Source: Streptomyces sp. AC550_RSS872 (GTDB lineage Bacteria > Actinomycetota > Actinomycetes > Streptomycetales > Streptomycetaceae). Taken from it: DNA of 64,000 bases. Positions 49,252 to 58,016 of the stretch are shown here, piece after piece. The first letter of the stretch is position 1, and the number at the start of each line of letters is the position of its first letter. The stretch lies in the NCBI RefSeq assembly GCF_019049285.1, contig NZ_JAGMUL010000062.1, forward strand, positions 1 through 64,000, written 5' to 3'. The position numbers and the translations under genes are program-made. The notes under the pieces were generated by a model. That model made no database searches. It was not told the DNA's origin and was given only the letters and a program-made list of their open reading frames with translations.

Positions 49252-50449
49252 CGGTGCCTCCCCGACGCGGAGCCGGCCTGCTGAGCCGGCGGTACCCCAG
49301 GAAACCGACCGCGACCGCGACGGCCCCGGACACCGCCGGAACCCCGTACCCGGCGTCCGCACCGGCGGCGTCGATCACCCAGCCGGCCGCGGAGGAGCCG
49401 AGCGCGACCCCGACCGCGAGCCCGGTGCTCACCCAGGTCATGCCCTCGGTCAGTTGCGCGCGTGGTACGTGCTCTTCGATCAGGGACATGGTGGTGATCA
49501 TCGTGGGAGCGACCGCCATGCCCGAGACGAACAGCGCCACGGCCAGAAACGGCAAGTTTCCGACCAGTAGGAGGGGGATCATACTCACGGCCATCGCGCA
49601 TATGCCCAGCAGCCAACGAGGTTCGGGCGCCCCCTTGAAGCGCAACAGCCCGAAGACGAGGCCCGCCCCGCAGGAGCCCGCCGCGTACAGCGCGAGGACC
49701 ACGCTCGCGGCGCCCTTGTGACCCTGCTCGTCCGCGAAGGCCACCGTGACCACGTCGACGGACCCGAAGATCGCTCCGGTCGCCACGAAGGTCGCCACCA
49801 GGACCTGAAGCGCCGGGGCCTTCAGAGCCGAGCTGCCGCCCTGCTTCTCACGCGGGTGAGGCGCCGGCTCGGTGGCCCGCTGGGCGGTCAGCCAGAAGAC
49901 ACCGACCGCCAGGAAGCACCCGGCGAGCAACGGCCCGGCCTCCGGGAACCACGCCGTGGACAGGCCGATGGAGATGATCGGCCCGAAGATGAAGCACACC
50001 TCGTCGATCACGGACTCGAAGGAGTACGCGGTGTGCAGCTGCGGCGTCTCCCGGTACAGCGCGGCCCAGCGGGCGCGGGTCATCGCCCCGACGCTGGGCA
50101 CGCACCCGATGCCGACGCAGGCCACGAACAGCACCCAGTCCGGCCACCCGTAGTGCGCGGCGAACAGCAGCAGGCTCCCCGCCACGAGCGAGATCAGCGT
50201 CGCCGGACGCAGCACCCGTCGCTGCCCGTACTGGTCGACCAGCCGTGAGACCTGCGGCCCCGCCACCGCGGCGGCCAGCGCGATGGTGGCCGACAGCGCG
50301 CCGGCGAGGCCGTACCGGCCGGTCAGCTGGGAGATCATCGTGACCACGCCGATGCCCATCATCGACAGCGGCATCCGGCCGAGGAAGCCCGCGGCGGAGA
50401 AGCCCTTGGTGCCAGGGGCGGCGAACAGGGCGCGGTAGGGGCTCGGCAC
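49211..50449 (-). CDS. MFS transporter
   Basis: A 412-residue major-facilitator permease with about 12 hydrophobic segments and a basic inner loop after helix 2 (VDQYGQRRVLRP). It falls in the drug/sugar efflux-like group; the substrate is not predictable. GTG 50449 has GGAG upstream. The 3' end overlaps the lactone oxidase start by 41 bases, suggesting a shared operon. It is divergent from the ferrochelatase gene. Confidence 0.87.
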   Translation of the reverse strand: MPSPYRALFAAPGTKGFSAAGFLGRMPLSMMGIGVVTMISQLTGRYGLAGALSATIALAAAVAGPQVSRLVDQYGQRRVLRPATLISLVAGSLLLFAAHYGWPDWVLFVACVGIGCVPSVGAMTRARWAALYRETPQLHTAYSFESVIDEVCFIFGPIISIGLSTAWFPEAGPLLAGCFLAVGVFWLTAQRATEPAPHPREKQGGSSALKAPALQVLVATFVATGAIFGSVDVVTVAFADEQGHKGAASVVLALYAAGSCGAGLVFGLLRFKGAPEPRWLLGICAMAVSMIPLLLVGNLPFLAVALFVSGMAVAPTMITTMSLIEEHVPRAQLTEGMTWVSTGLAVGVALGSSAAGWVIDAAGADAGYGVPAVSGAVAVAVGFLGYRRLSRPAPRRGGTVEQHSERQERHVA

Positions 50450-50640
50450 GGGGGTCTCCGGTCAGGCGGAAGCAGCGGGGCTGCGGGCGGCGGGGGTACG
50501 AGGGTCACTCGTAAGGCGTGTGGATGGCCGATACAGCTTACGAGTGAGGTGACCCCAATGCACCAGGCCGGACGTAACGGGAACCCGGGTGGTCACCCCA
50601 CCGTTCCCCGGCTGTCAGTACCGGATGACAGGATCGACCC

Positions 50641-51768
50641 ATGCCAGACGCGCGCGATGCCCACCCCTACGACGCCCTGCTCCTGCTCTCCTTCGGGGGC
50701 CCCGAGGGCCCGGACGACGTGATCCCCTTCCTGGAGAACGTCACCCACGGGCGGGGCATCCCCAAGGAACGCCTGAAGGAAGTCGGCGAGCACTACTTCC
50801 TGTTCGGCGGCGTCAGCCCCATCAACGACCAGAACCGCGCCCTGCTGGACGCCCTCCGCAAGGACTTCGCCGAGCACGGCCTGGATCTGCCGGTCTACTG
50901 GGGCAACCGCAACTGGGCGCCCTACCTGACGGACACCCTGCGCGAGATGGTCGCCGACGGCCGCCGCCGCATCCTCGTCCTCGCCACCAGCGCCTACGCC
51001 TCCTACTCGGGCTGCCGCCAGTACCGCGAGAACCTCGCCGACTCGCTCGCCGCCCTGGAGGCCGAGGGCCTGGAGCTGCCGAGGGTCGACAAGCTGCGGC
51101 ACTATTTCAACCACCCCGGTTTCCTGGAGCCGATGACCGACGGCGTCCTCGCGTCCCTCGCCGACCTCCCTGAGGACATCCGGGACGGCGCCCACATCGC
51201 GTTCTCGACCCACTCGATCCCGAACGCGTCCGCGGACACCTCCGGCCCCGTGGAGGACCACGGCGAGGGCGGCGCGTACGTCGAGCAGCACCTGGACGTC
51301 GCCCAGCTGATCGCCGACGCCGTCCGCGAGCGCACCGGTGTCGACCACCCCTGGCAGCTCGTCTACCAGTCCCGCTCCGGCGCCCCGCACATCCCGTGGC
51401 TCGAGCCCGACATCTGCGACCACTTGGAGGAGCGCCACTCGGCCGGCGTTCCGGCGGTGGTGATCTCGCCCATCGGCTTCGTCTCCGACCACATGGAGGT
51501 CCTCTACGACCTCGACACCGAGGCCAAGGCCAAGGCCGAGGAGCTGGGTCTGCCGATGCGCCGCTCGGCCACCGTCGGCGACGACCCGCGGTTCGCCGCC
51601 GCGATCCGCGACCTCGTCCTGGAACGCGCCGCCGTGGAGCGCGCGGAGGAGGTCACGCCCTGCGCCCTCGGCGAGCTCGGCGCGAGCCACAACATCTGCC
51701 CGGTGGGCTGCTGCCCCGCCCGCGCGCCCAAGCCCGCCGCGGCGGGCGCCGACAGCCCCTACGCGTGA
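50641..51768 (+). CDS. hemH: Ferrochelatase, coproporphyrin type (CpfC/HemH)
   Basis: A 375-residue iron chelatase of haem synthesis. Family blocks: YDALLLLSFGGPEGPDDV, HYFLFGGVSPIND, LATSAYASYSGCRQY, FSTHSIP (catalytic His) and SPIGFVSDHMEVLYDLD (catalytic Glu). The C-terminal ICPVGCCP supplies cysteines of the [2Fe-2S] cluster found in actinobacterial ferrochelatases, which insert iron into coproporphyrin III. ATG 50641 has no clear ribosome site close by. The next gene follows after 8 bases. Confidence 0.94.
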   Translation: MPDARDAHPYDALLLLSFGGPEGPDDVIPFLENVTHGRGIPKERLKEVGEHYFLFGGVSPINDQNRALLDALRKDFAEHGLDLPVYWGNRNWAPYLTDTLREMVADGRRRILVLATSAYASYSGCRQYRENLADSLAALEAEGLELPRVDKLRHYFNHPGFLEPMTDGVLASLADLPEDIRDGAHIAFSTHSIPNASADTSGPVEDHGEGGAYVEQHLDVAQLIADAVRERTGVDHPWQLVYQSRSGAPHIPWLEPDICDHLEERHSAGVPAVVISPIGFVSDHMEVLYDLDTEAKAKAEELGLPMRRSATVGDDPRFAAAIRDLVLERAAVERAEEVTPCALGELGASHNICPVGCCPARAPKPAAAGADSPYA

Positions 51769-51776
51769 GGAGCCCC

Positions 51777-52610
51777 GTGACCGACGTGAGCGACGCACCC
51801 GACCCTCTGCACTCGGAACTGCTCGGACTGGCCCAGGAGGCCGCCCTCCGCGCGGGCGAGCTGCTGCGCGACGGCCGTCCGGCCGACCTCGCCGTCGCGG
51901 CGACCAAGTCGAGCCCGATCGACGTGGTCACCGAGATGGACATCGCGGCGGAGAAGCTGATCACGACTCTGATCGCAGAGCACCGCCCGGACGACGGGTT
52001 CCTCGGCGAGGAAGGCGCCTCCACCGAGGGCACCAGCGGCGTCCGCTGGGTGATCGACCCCCTGGACGGCACGGTCAACTACCTCTACGGACTGCCGACC
52101 TGGTCCGTGTCCATCGCCGCCGAGCAGGACGGCGAGACCGTCGTCGGTGTCGTGGCCGCCCCGATGCGCGGCGAGACGTACCACGCGGTGCGCGGTGGCG
52201 GCGCCTGGGCCAGGGGAGCGTGGGAGGGCGAGCGCAGGCTCAGCTGCCGCCCCACGGCCCCCCTGGAGCAGGCCCTGGTCTCGACCGGCTTCAACTACGT
52301 CACCGAGGTCCGCACCCATCAGGCCGACGTCGCCCAGCGGCTGATCCGCCTCCTGCGCGACATCCGACGCGGCGGCTCGGCCGCGATCGACCTCTGCGAC
52401 CTGGCGGCGGGCCGCCTGGACGGCTACTACGAGCGGGGGCTCAACGCGTGGGACGTGGCCGCGGGGGACCTGATCGCACGGGAGGCGGGTGCGCTGACGG
52501 GCGGACGGCCCGGGGAGCGGCCGTCACGGGATCTGACGGTGGCTGCTACGCCGGGGGTTTTCGAGCCGTTGCAGGGGTTGCTGGAGGAGTTCGGGGCATG
52601 GCACGACTGA
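51777..52610 (+). CDS. Inositol monophosphatase family phosphatase
   Basis: A 277-residue Mg-dependent phosphatase. Metal motifs: GEEGA (Glu), the DPLDGTVNYLYG block with its double Asp, and WDVAAGDLIAREAGA near the C-terminus. The substrate may be inositol-1-phosphate, histidinol phosphate or a related sugar phosphate. GTG 51777 follows GAGGAG at 51766-51771, and the gene is in an operon with ferrochelatase (8-base gap). Confidence 0.9.
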   Translation: MTDVSDAPDPLHSELLGLAQEAALRAGELLRDGRPADLAVAATKSSPIDVVTEMDIAAEKLITTLIAEHRPDDGFLGEEGASTEGTSGVRWVIDPLDGTVNYLYGLPTWSVSIAAEQDGETVVGVVAAPMRGETYHAVRGGGAWARGAWEGERRLSCRPTAPLEQALVSTGFNYVTEVRTHQADVAQRLIRLLRDIRRGGSAAIDLCDLAAGRLDGYYERGLNAWDVAAGDLIAREAGALTGGRPGERPSRDLTVAATPGVFEPLQGLLEEFGAWHD

Positions 52611-52665
52611 GAGGGACGGGGCGAGGGCTCACGGCCCGTTCGCGGACGTCGGCCGGGTGAACCAA

Positions 52666-52698
52666 CAGGCCCCCGGCGCTGGATTCGCCGGGGGCCTG
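52666..52698 (+). terminator. Terminator after the phosphatase gene
   Basis: A perfect 13-bp stem (52666-52678 with 52686-52698), 7-base loop, between convergent genes. Confidence 0.88.
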
Positions 52699-52717
52699 CT
52701 GTTGGTCTGCGAGCTGG

Positions 52718-52891
52718 TCAGACGCTAGACGCGCCGACTTCCACACCGTGCTCGGCGGCGAGGCGCCGCAGGTCGTCGAGCTCGCCCTGCTCCACCTCGA
52801 CGAGGAAGTCGTCGCCCTCGTCACGAGCGCGCGTCAGGTCGGTCTCGGTCGCCCTTATGCGCTGCAGAAGTCCTGCGGTGAATGCGTCCAT
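52718..52891 (-). CDS. 57-residue conserved small protein
   Basis: A short complete frame ATG 52891 to TGA 52718. The product is a charged two-helix protein (LLQRIRATETDLTRARDEG, then FLVEVEQGELDDLRRLAAE) ending VEVGASSV. Third bases are almost all G/C and a GAGGGGGC lies upstream. Such proteins are found next to cutRS in Streptomyces; the function is unknown. Divergent from cutR across 416 bases. Confidence 0.75.
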   Translation of the reverse strand: MDAFTAGLLQRIRATETDLTRARDEGDDFLVEVEQGELDDLRRLAAEHGVEVGASSV

Positions 52892-53307
52892 GCTGCGCCC
52901 CCTCGTCCTGGTCGTGGGTCGATGGCACGGGGGTGTGCCGTTCGGAAGGGACGATCACGTCTCCAGTGGATGCCCAGCGCTGCCCAGGCCGGGCGGCGAC
53001 GGTGCCGGACACCCACACCCGCTCTGCGGAAAGCGGATCGCCGTGTACCGCTTGGTGCTGCGGCACAAGCAGAGCGTGATCGCGGGGTGTACAAGCCGTC
53101 CTCCCCCCGCTCTCTTCCGCGGAAACCTCAACCGGAAGAGAAAATCTCGCATTCCCGGGCTTCATACCTGTCCCTCATGGGCCGCTCACCCGTCTTACCG
53201 CCGACTTATGACCGAAAAGGGCAGGATGGAGGCCGAGACACCCGACGAACACCTGCCCGCGAGCGAGGACCAGCGCTACGCGGGTGGACACAGGAAGGAC
53301 AAGCGAC
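52892..53307. other. Intergenic region upstream of cutR
   Basis: 416 bases, divergent promoter space. It holds a perfect 9-bp dyad TCTCTTCCG ... CGGAAGAGA (53111-53119 with 53133-53141) followed by AAAATC, possibly a regulatory hairpin, and no convincing ORF. Confidence 0.4.
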
Positions 53308-53961
53308 GTGCGCGTACTCGTCGTCGAGGACGAGCAACTGCTCGCCGATGCGGTGGCCACCGGACTGCGCCGGGAGGCCATGGCCGTCGACGTCGTGTAC
53401 GACGGTGCGGCCGCCCTGGAGCGCATCGGCGTCAACGACTACGACGTGGTCGTCCTCGACCGCGACCTCCCGCTGGTGCACGGCGACGACGTGTGCCGCA
53501 AGATCGTCGAGCTGGGCATGCCCACGCGCGTGCTGATGCTCACGGCTTCCGGCGACGTCAGCGACCGGGTCGAAGGGCTGGAGATCGGCGCCGACGACTA
53601 TCTCCCCAAGCCCTTCGCCTTCAGCGAGCTGACGGCACGCGTGCGTGCCCTCGGCCGCCGTACGAGCGTTCCGCTGCCGCCCGTCCTGGAGCGCGCCGGC
53701 ATCAAGCTCGACCCCAACCGCCGCGAGGTCTTCCGCGACGGCAAGGAGGTGCAGCTCGCGCCGAAGGAGTTCGCGGTCCTGGAGGTGCTGATGCGCAGCG
53801 AGGGCGCGGTCGTCTCCGCCGAGCAACTGCTGGAGAAGGCCTGGGACGAGAACACCGACCCGTTCACGAACGTGGTGCGGGTGACCGTCATGACGCTGCG
53901 CCGCAAGCTCGGGGAACCGCCGGTGATCGTCACCGTGCCCGGTTCCGGCTACCGGATCTGA
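53308..53961 (+). CDS. cutR: Response regulator CutR (OmpR family)
   Basis: A 217-residue OmpR/PhoB-type regulator. The receiver has the acidic pair ED at 7-8, phospho-acceptor Asp51 (VVLDRDLP), Thr (LTASGD) and Lys in YLPKPFAF. The DNA-binding winged helix includes LAPKEFAVLEVL and TVMTLRRKLG. Start GTG 53308 is preceded by GGAAGG at 53293-53298 and gives the known CutR length. It is cotranscribed with cutS; in Streptomyces the pair influences antibiotic production and protein-secretion stress. Confidence 0.94.
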   Translation: MRVLVVEDEQLLADAVATGLRREAMAVDVVYDGAAALERIGVNDYDVVVLDRDLPLVHGDDVCRKIVELGMPTRVLMLTASGDVSDRVEGLEIGADDYLPKPFAFSELTARVRALGRRTSVPLPPVLERAGIKLDPNRREVFRDGKEVQLAPKEFAVLEVLMRSEGAVVSAEQLLEKAWDENTDPFTNVVRVTVMTLRRKLGEPPVIVTVPGSGYRI

Positions 53962-53967
53962 TACCCC

Positions 53968-55200
53968 ATGGCCGCGACACCCGCGCCTCCGCAGGCGCCC
54001 CCGAAACCCACCTGGGACCCCCGCAAGGGGGAGCCCGCCTTTCCGTGGCTGCGTCCCACCATCCGGATACGGCTCACGCTGCTGTACGGCGGCATGTTCC
54101 TGATCGCCGGGATCCTGCTGCTGTCGATCATCTACTTGCTGGCGGCCCAGGCGCTGCACGTGGGCAGCGACCTGCCCTTCAGGATCGCGGAGGGCAAGGT
54201 CACCAGCAATGTCTGCGACCTGCCGTCGAGTGCCACCCCCGAGGTGTTCAACGACGCGATGAACTCCTGCGTCAACGAGCAGCGTCGGCACGCCCTTGAC
54301 GACCTCCTCAGCCGCTCCCTCCTGGCCCTCCTCGGCCTCGCCATCATCGCCTTCGCCTTCGGCTACGCCATGGCCGGCCGTGTGCTGTCGCCGCTGGGCC
54401 GGATCACCCGGACCGCGCGTGCGGTGGCGGGCTCGGATCTGTCCCGTCGTATCGAACTGGACGGTCCGGACGACGAGCTCAAGGAGCTGGCCGACACCTT
54501 CGACGAGATGCTGGAGCGGTTGCAACGGGCCTTCACGGCGCAGCAGCGTTTCGTGGGCAACGCCTCGCACGAGCTGCGCACCCCGCTCGCGATCAACCGC
54601 ACGCTCCTGGAGGTGCATCTGTCGGACCCGGGCGCGCCGGTGGAGCTCCAGCAGCTCGGCAAGACGCTGCTGGCCACCAACGAGCGCAGCGAGCAGCTGG
54701 TCGAGGGCCTGCTGCTGCTCGCCCGCAGCGACAACCAGATCGTCGAGCGCAAACCCGTGGACCTCGCGGAGGTGGCCGAGCAGGCCGTCGACCAGGTGCA
54801 CGCGGAGGCCCATGCCAAGGGCGTGCTGATCCGCGGCGAGCAGAAGCCCGCGGTCGTCCAGGGCAACGGCGTGCTGCTGGAGCGGATCGCGCTGAACCTG
54901 GTGCAGAACGCCGTCCGGTACAACATCCCGGAGGGCGGCTGGGTCGAGGTCACCACCGACGTCCAGCACGGGCAGGCGGTCCTGATCGTCGCCAACACCG
55001 GGCCGGTGGTGCCGGCGTATGAGATCGACAATCTGTTTGAGCCGTTCCGGCGCTTGCGTACGGAACGCACGGGCAGCGACAAGGGCGTGGGCCTGGGGCT
55101 GTCCATCGTGCGGTCGGTGGCGCGGGCGCACGGCGGGCACATCTCGGCTCAACCACGAGAGGGCGGCGGTCTCGTGATGCGCTTCGCCCTGCCGATCTGA
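53968..55200 (+). CDS. cutS: Sensor kinase CutS
   Basis: A 410-residue histidine kinase. Helices at about 37-61 and 114-135 flank a short extracellular domain with two cysteines, Cys83 (NVCDL) and Cys101 (NSCVNE). HAMP follows, then HisKA with His201 (NASHELRTPLA), and HATPase (NLVQNAVRY, GLGLSIVRS). The cysteine pair could form a disulfide and so sense redox or folding stress outside the cell; this has been proposed for CutS. ATG 53968 lies six bases after the cutR stop. Confidence 0.94.
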   Translation: MAATPAPPQAPPKPTWDPRKGEPAFPWLRPTIRIRLTLLYGGMFLIAGILLLSIIYLLAAQALHVGSDLPFRIAEGKVTSNVCDLPSSATPEVFNDAMNSCVNEQRRHALDDLLSRSLLALLGLAIIAFAFGYAMAGRVLSPLGRITRTARAVAGSDLSRRIELDGPDDELKELADTFDEMLERLQRAFTAQQRFVGNASHELRTPLAINRTLLEVHLSDPGAPVELQQLGKTLLATNERSEQLVEGLLLLARSDNQIVERKPVDLAEVAEQAVDQVHAEAHAKGVLIRGEQKPAVVQGNGVLLERIALNLVQNAVRYNIPEGGWVEVTTDVQHGQAVLIVANTGPVVPAYEIDNLFEPFRRLRTERTGSDKGVGLGLSIVRSVARAHGGHISAQPREGGGLVMRFALPI

Positions 55201-55605
55201 GATCATGTGCGCCGATACCCGGCAGGTACACGGGGATGTTCGCTTTGCGCGGAATTTTCTGGGCACTCGGCGAACACTCTCGTGTGTGATCGATCACAAG
55301 GGCGGTTTTCCGGCCATCTACTCTCCGTGATCATGAGACCTGTCGGAAAGCCGGGAAAATCCGGGTTTTCGAGGGTCTTGATCACGGGAAGTACACGGTG
55401 AGACGCCTTTGAACTGCGGCATTAGGACCGTGTACGGTCCCGTTCGCCATCCAAGCCGATCACTCTTGAGGAGTTCGGTTGGGTGTCGATTGAGTAACAG
55501 ACCTTGATGTGAGGCAAAATCTCCGCCTCGGGTCGGGCACAAGTCCGGCCTCTCACGCGTTACGTGCGCTGGAGACACCGCAGACACCCAGAGGGGGAGA
55601 GCGAC
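55201..55605. other. Intergenic region cutS to DUF4193 gene
   Basis: 405 bases. A perfect 14-bp palindrome TGTGATCGATCACA at 55285-55298 may be a regulator site. GTGATCATGA and GATCAC motifs recur nearby (55328-55337, 55379-55385). No ORF with coding character was seen. The region is A/T-richer than neighbouring genes and probably contains the DUF4193 promoter and the cutS terminator. Confidence 0.4.
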
Positions 55606-55902
55606 ATGGCAACGGATTACGACACCCCACGCAAGACCGACGACGACGTCGACTCGGACAGCCTTGAAGAGCTGAAGGCCAGGCGGAACGACAAGTCGAC
55701 GTCCGCTGTGGACGTCGACGAGTTCGAGGCCGCCGAAGGCCTGGAGCTGCCCGGCGCGGACCTCTCGAACGAGGAGTTGGCCGTCCGGGTGCTGCCGAAG
55801 CAGCAGGACGAGTTCACCTGCATGAGCTGCTTCCTGGTGCACCACCGCAGCCAGCTGGCCCGCGAGAAGAACGGTCAGCCGATCTGCCGCGACTGCGACT
55901 GA
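55606..55902 (+). CDS. DUF4193 zinc-ribbon protein
   Basis: A 98-residue small acidic protein. The C-terminal DUF4193 part has FTCMSCFLVHHRSQLA and ICRDCD, two CxxC pairs that should bind zinc. The N-terminal half is Asp/Glu-rich and probably disordered. Such proteins are conserved and strongly expressed in actinobacteria; their role is unclear. ATG 55606 follows GAGGGGGAGA. Confidence 0.88.
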   Translation: MATDYDTPRKTDDDVDSDSLEELKARRNDKSTSAVDVDEFEAAEGLELPGADLSNEELAVRVLPKQQDEFTCMSCFLVHHRSQLAREKNGQPICRDCD

Positions 55903-55915
55903 GGTCGGGTCGGGC

Positions 55916-56842
55916 ATGACTGGCTCGACCCCTCCTTGGAAGCGCCGCTCCCGACCGTCGGGAGCGGACGAAGGGCCGTCCGACGGCCTGTACGGCGCGC
56001 GTGACGACGAGCGGGGCTCATCCGGTCCGGGAGCCTCGCTCGAACCGATGTCCGGGGCAGACCTTCCGGCGCCCGCGGCCGTTCCCGCGCCCGTCGCCCG
56101 ACGGAGGACCGCGGTGATCCGGGAGAAGGCCCGGGAAGGTGTCCGTAAGGGCGGCAGCCGCGCCAGAGCGGGCCTCGGGTACCTGGCGGACCGGATCATC
56201 GAGAACGCCCCGCGGATCCCCGTACGCGACCTCGCGACCCTTCGCCGGCAGTTCCCCGGCCTCGGGCCCGAGCAACTCGCCGACAAGCTCGTGGCGGGCG
56301 CGGCGAACGCGAGCTCGACGGTCGGCGCGGGAGTCGGTGCGGCGGCGATGCTGCCCGTGCCACCCGCGATGCCGACGGAGCTGGCCGCCGAGATCACCGG
56401 TGTCGCGGCGATCGAGCTGAAGCTGATCGCCGAACTGCACGAGGTGTACGGCGTACGCCCGCCCGGAAACCTCAAGCAGCGCAGCACCGCGTATCTGACC
56501 TCGTGGTCCGAGGAGCGCGGCATCGACCCGATGAAGCCGGCGACGATAAACGCCGCTCTCGGTGGGCAGATGAAGCGTGAGTTGCGTCAGCAGATCATGA
56601 AGCGCACCGTCCGCAACCTGCCGAACCTGATGCCCTTCATGGTGGGGGCCGCCGTGGGCGCGGTCATGAACCGCCGTGACACCAAGAGACTCGCGGCACG
56701 CGTGCGTGCGGACCTGCGCAAGGTCCGGGTGCCCTGGGACGAACTGCCCCAACTGCCGCCCCTGGAACGCCCTGCGCAACCGCTGGAGATGGGTGACATC
56801 GTGCGGGACCTCGGGCGCGGGACGCTCGGTCCGGACCGGTGA
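55916..56842 (+). CDS. EcsC-like membrane-associated helical protein
   Basis: A 308-residue protein. The first 70 residues are disordered (Arg/Ser/Gly/Pro-rich), followed by a helical domain with an amphipathic Gly-rich segment (VGAGVGAAAMLPVPPAMPTE) and AAIELKLIAELHEVYGV, then a hydrophobic helix (PFMVGAAVGAVMNRR). The pattern resembles EcsC family proteins, which sit at membranes; the assignment is tentative. Start ATG 55916, 13 bases after the DUF4193 stop, so probably cotranscribed. Confidence 0.55.
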   Translation: MTGSTPPWKRRSRPSGADEGPSDGLYGARDDERGSSGPGASLEPMSGADLPAPAAVPAPVARRRTAVIREKAREGVRKGGSRARAGLGYLADRIIENAPRIPVRDLATLRRQFPGLGPEQLADKLVAGAANASSTVGAGVGAAAMLPVPPAMPTELAAEITGVAAIELKLIAELHEVYGVRPPGNLKQRSTAYLTSWSEERGIDPMKPATINAALGGQMKRELRQQIMKRTVRNLPNLMPFMVGAAVGAVMNRRDTKRLAARVRADLRKVRVPWDELPQLPPLERPAQPLEMGDIVRDLGRGTLGPDR

Positions 56843-56859
56843 AGCCCCGCTCGGGTGTG

Positions 56860-57321
56860 CTAGGCCGAGGCCTTGGCCGCCTCGATCGCCTGCGCCAGCC
56901 GCTCCGGCTCACGGGTCGAAAGGTAGAGGTACGGAGTCGGGTCCTCGGGGTCGGTGACCTCCACGCGCAGGGCCGTGGGGATGTAGGCGCGCAGGAGGAG
57001 GAAGGCGCGGGTGTCGGCCTTGTGGGTGCGCCAGGCGCGGGCCTCCTCGGGGTCCAGGACATGCGCCTCGCCCAGGGCCCGCACCGGGATCTTCGCCTCG
57101 CCGGCGATCAGTGAACCGCCTACCACGCGAATGCGCAGCGAGCCGTACGAGCTGGCCACGACGGCCGCAGCGGCGGTGCCGCCGACCAGGCCGCCGAGCA
57201 TGGGCAGCGTGCCGAACGGCAGAAGGATCAGGGCCAGGGAGACCCCGACCAGGAACGAGACCAGCCACCAGGAGCGCGGGGCGGTGAGCCGTTCTTCGTA
57301 CGGGGCGGCGGAGAGCTGCAT
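56860..57321 (-). CDS. DUF3093 membrane protein
   Basis: A 153-residue protein with two N-terminal membrane helices (about residues 17-60; WWLVSFLVGVSLALILLPFG, GGLVGGTAAAAVVAS) and a cytoplasmic beta-rich domain (IRVVGGSLIAGEAKIPVRALG, VEVTDPEDPTPYLYLSTRE). This is the DUF3093 pattern of actinobacteria, often next to dut. Function unknown. ATG 57321 is the first codon. Divergent from the thioesterase gene across 110 bases. Confidence 0.88.
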   Translation of the reverse strand: MQLSAAPYEERLTAPRSWWLVSFLVGVSLALILLPFGTLPMLGGLVGGTAAAAVVASSYGSLRIRVVGGSLIAGEAKIPVRALGEAHVLDPEEARAWRTHKADTRAFLLLRAYIPTALRVEVTDPEDPTPYLYLSTREPERLAQAIEAAKASA

Positions 57322-57431
57322 GGAGCCAAGCTTGGCACGGTGTCCTACTGCGACCAGCGTCAGGGGTCGGCGCGAAGCGCCGTCAGGGAGGGCTGCGGCG
57401 GGAGACGGGCGGGCGGGTAAGGTCTGCGGCT

Positions 57432-58016
57432 GTGAGTGGTACTTCAGCAGCGCTCAAGCCGCCGGCCGACGCCGTGAAACCGGCCCGTCACCCCGATGCT
57501 CCCGCACCCGGTGAGCTCCTCGGCGCGCACTACGGCGAGTGTTTCGGCTGCGGCGGCGAGCAGGCCCACGGGCTGCATCTGGAGGCGCGAGCCGGGGACG
57601 GCGTCAGCATCACGGCCGAGTTCACCGTGCAGCCCGCCCATCAGGGCGCGCCCGGCCTGGCGCACGGCGGGGTGCTCGCGACCGCCCTCGACGAGACCCT
57701 CGGCTCGCTGAACTGGCTGCTGCGCACGATCGCCGTGACCGGGCGGCTGGAGACCGACTTCGTGCGGCCGGTGCCCGTGGGCACGGTGCTGTATCTGGAG
57801 GCCGAGGTGACGGCGGTGGCGGGCCGCAAGATCTACTCCACCGCCACCGGGCGGATCGGCGGCTCCGACGGGCCCGTCGCCGTCCGTGCCGACGCCCTCT
57901 TCATCGAGGTGAAGGTCGACCACTTCATCGACAACGGCCGCCCGGAGGAGATCAGGGCCGCCATGAACGACCCGGACCAGGTCCGGCGTGCCCGTGCCTT
58001 CGAGGTGAACCCGTGA
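57432..58016 (+). CDS. PaaI-type thioesterase (hotdog fold)
   Basis: A 194-residue acyl-CoA thioesterase family protein. The hotdog core is GLHLEARAGDGVSI, GLAHGGVLATALDETLG (HGG active loop), and VTGRLETDFVRPVPVG. An N-terminal CFGCGG motif is shared by related proteins. Start GTG 57432 is used. The stop overlaps dut by four bases (GTGA), so the genes form one unit with dut and the DUF3710 gene. Confidence 0.88.
   Translation: MSGTSAALKPPADAVKPARHPDAPAPGELLGAHYGECFGCGGEQAHGLHLEARAGDGVSITAEFTVQPAHQGAPGLAHGGVLATALDETLGSLNWLLRTIAVTGRLETDFVRPVPVGTVLYLEAEVTAVAGRKIYSTATGRIGGSDGPVAVRADALFIEVKVDHFIDNGRPEEIRAAMNDPDQVRRARAFEVNP

Noticed and set aside
55285..55298. Canonical Crp site
   Set aside because: Spacing between half sites is four bases, not six; reported only as an unassigned palindrome.
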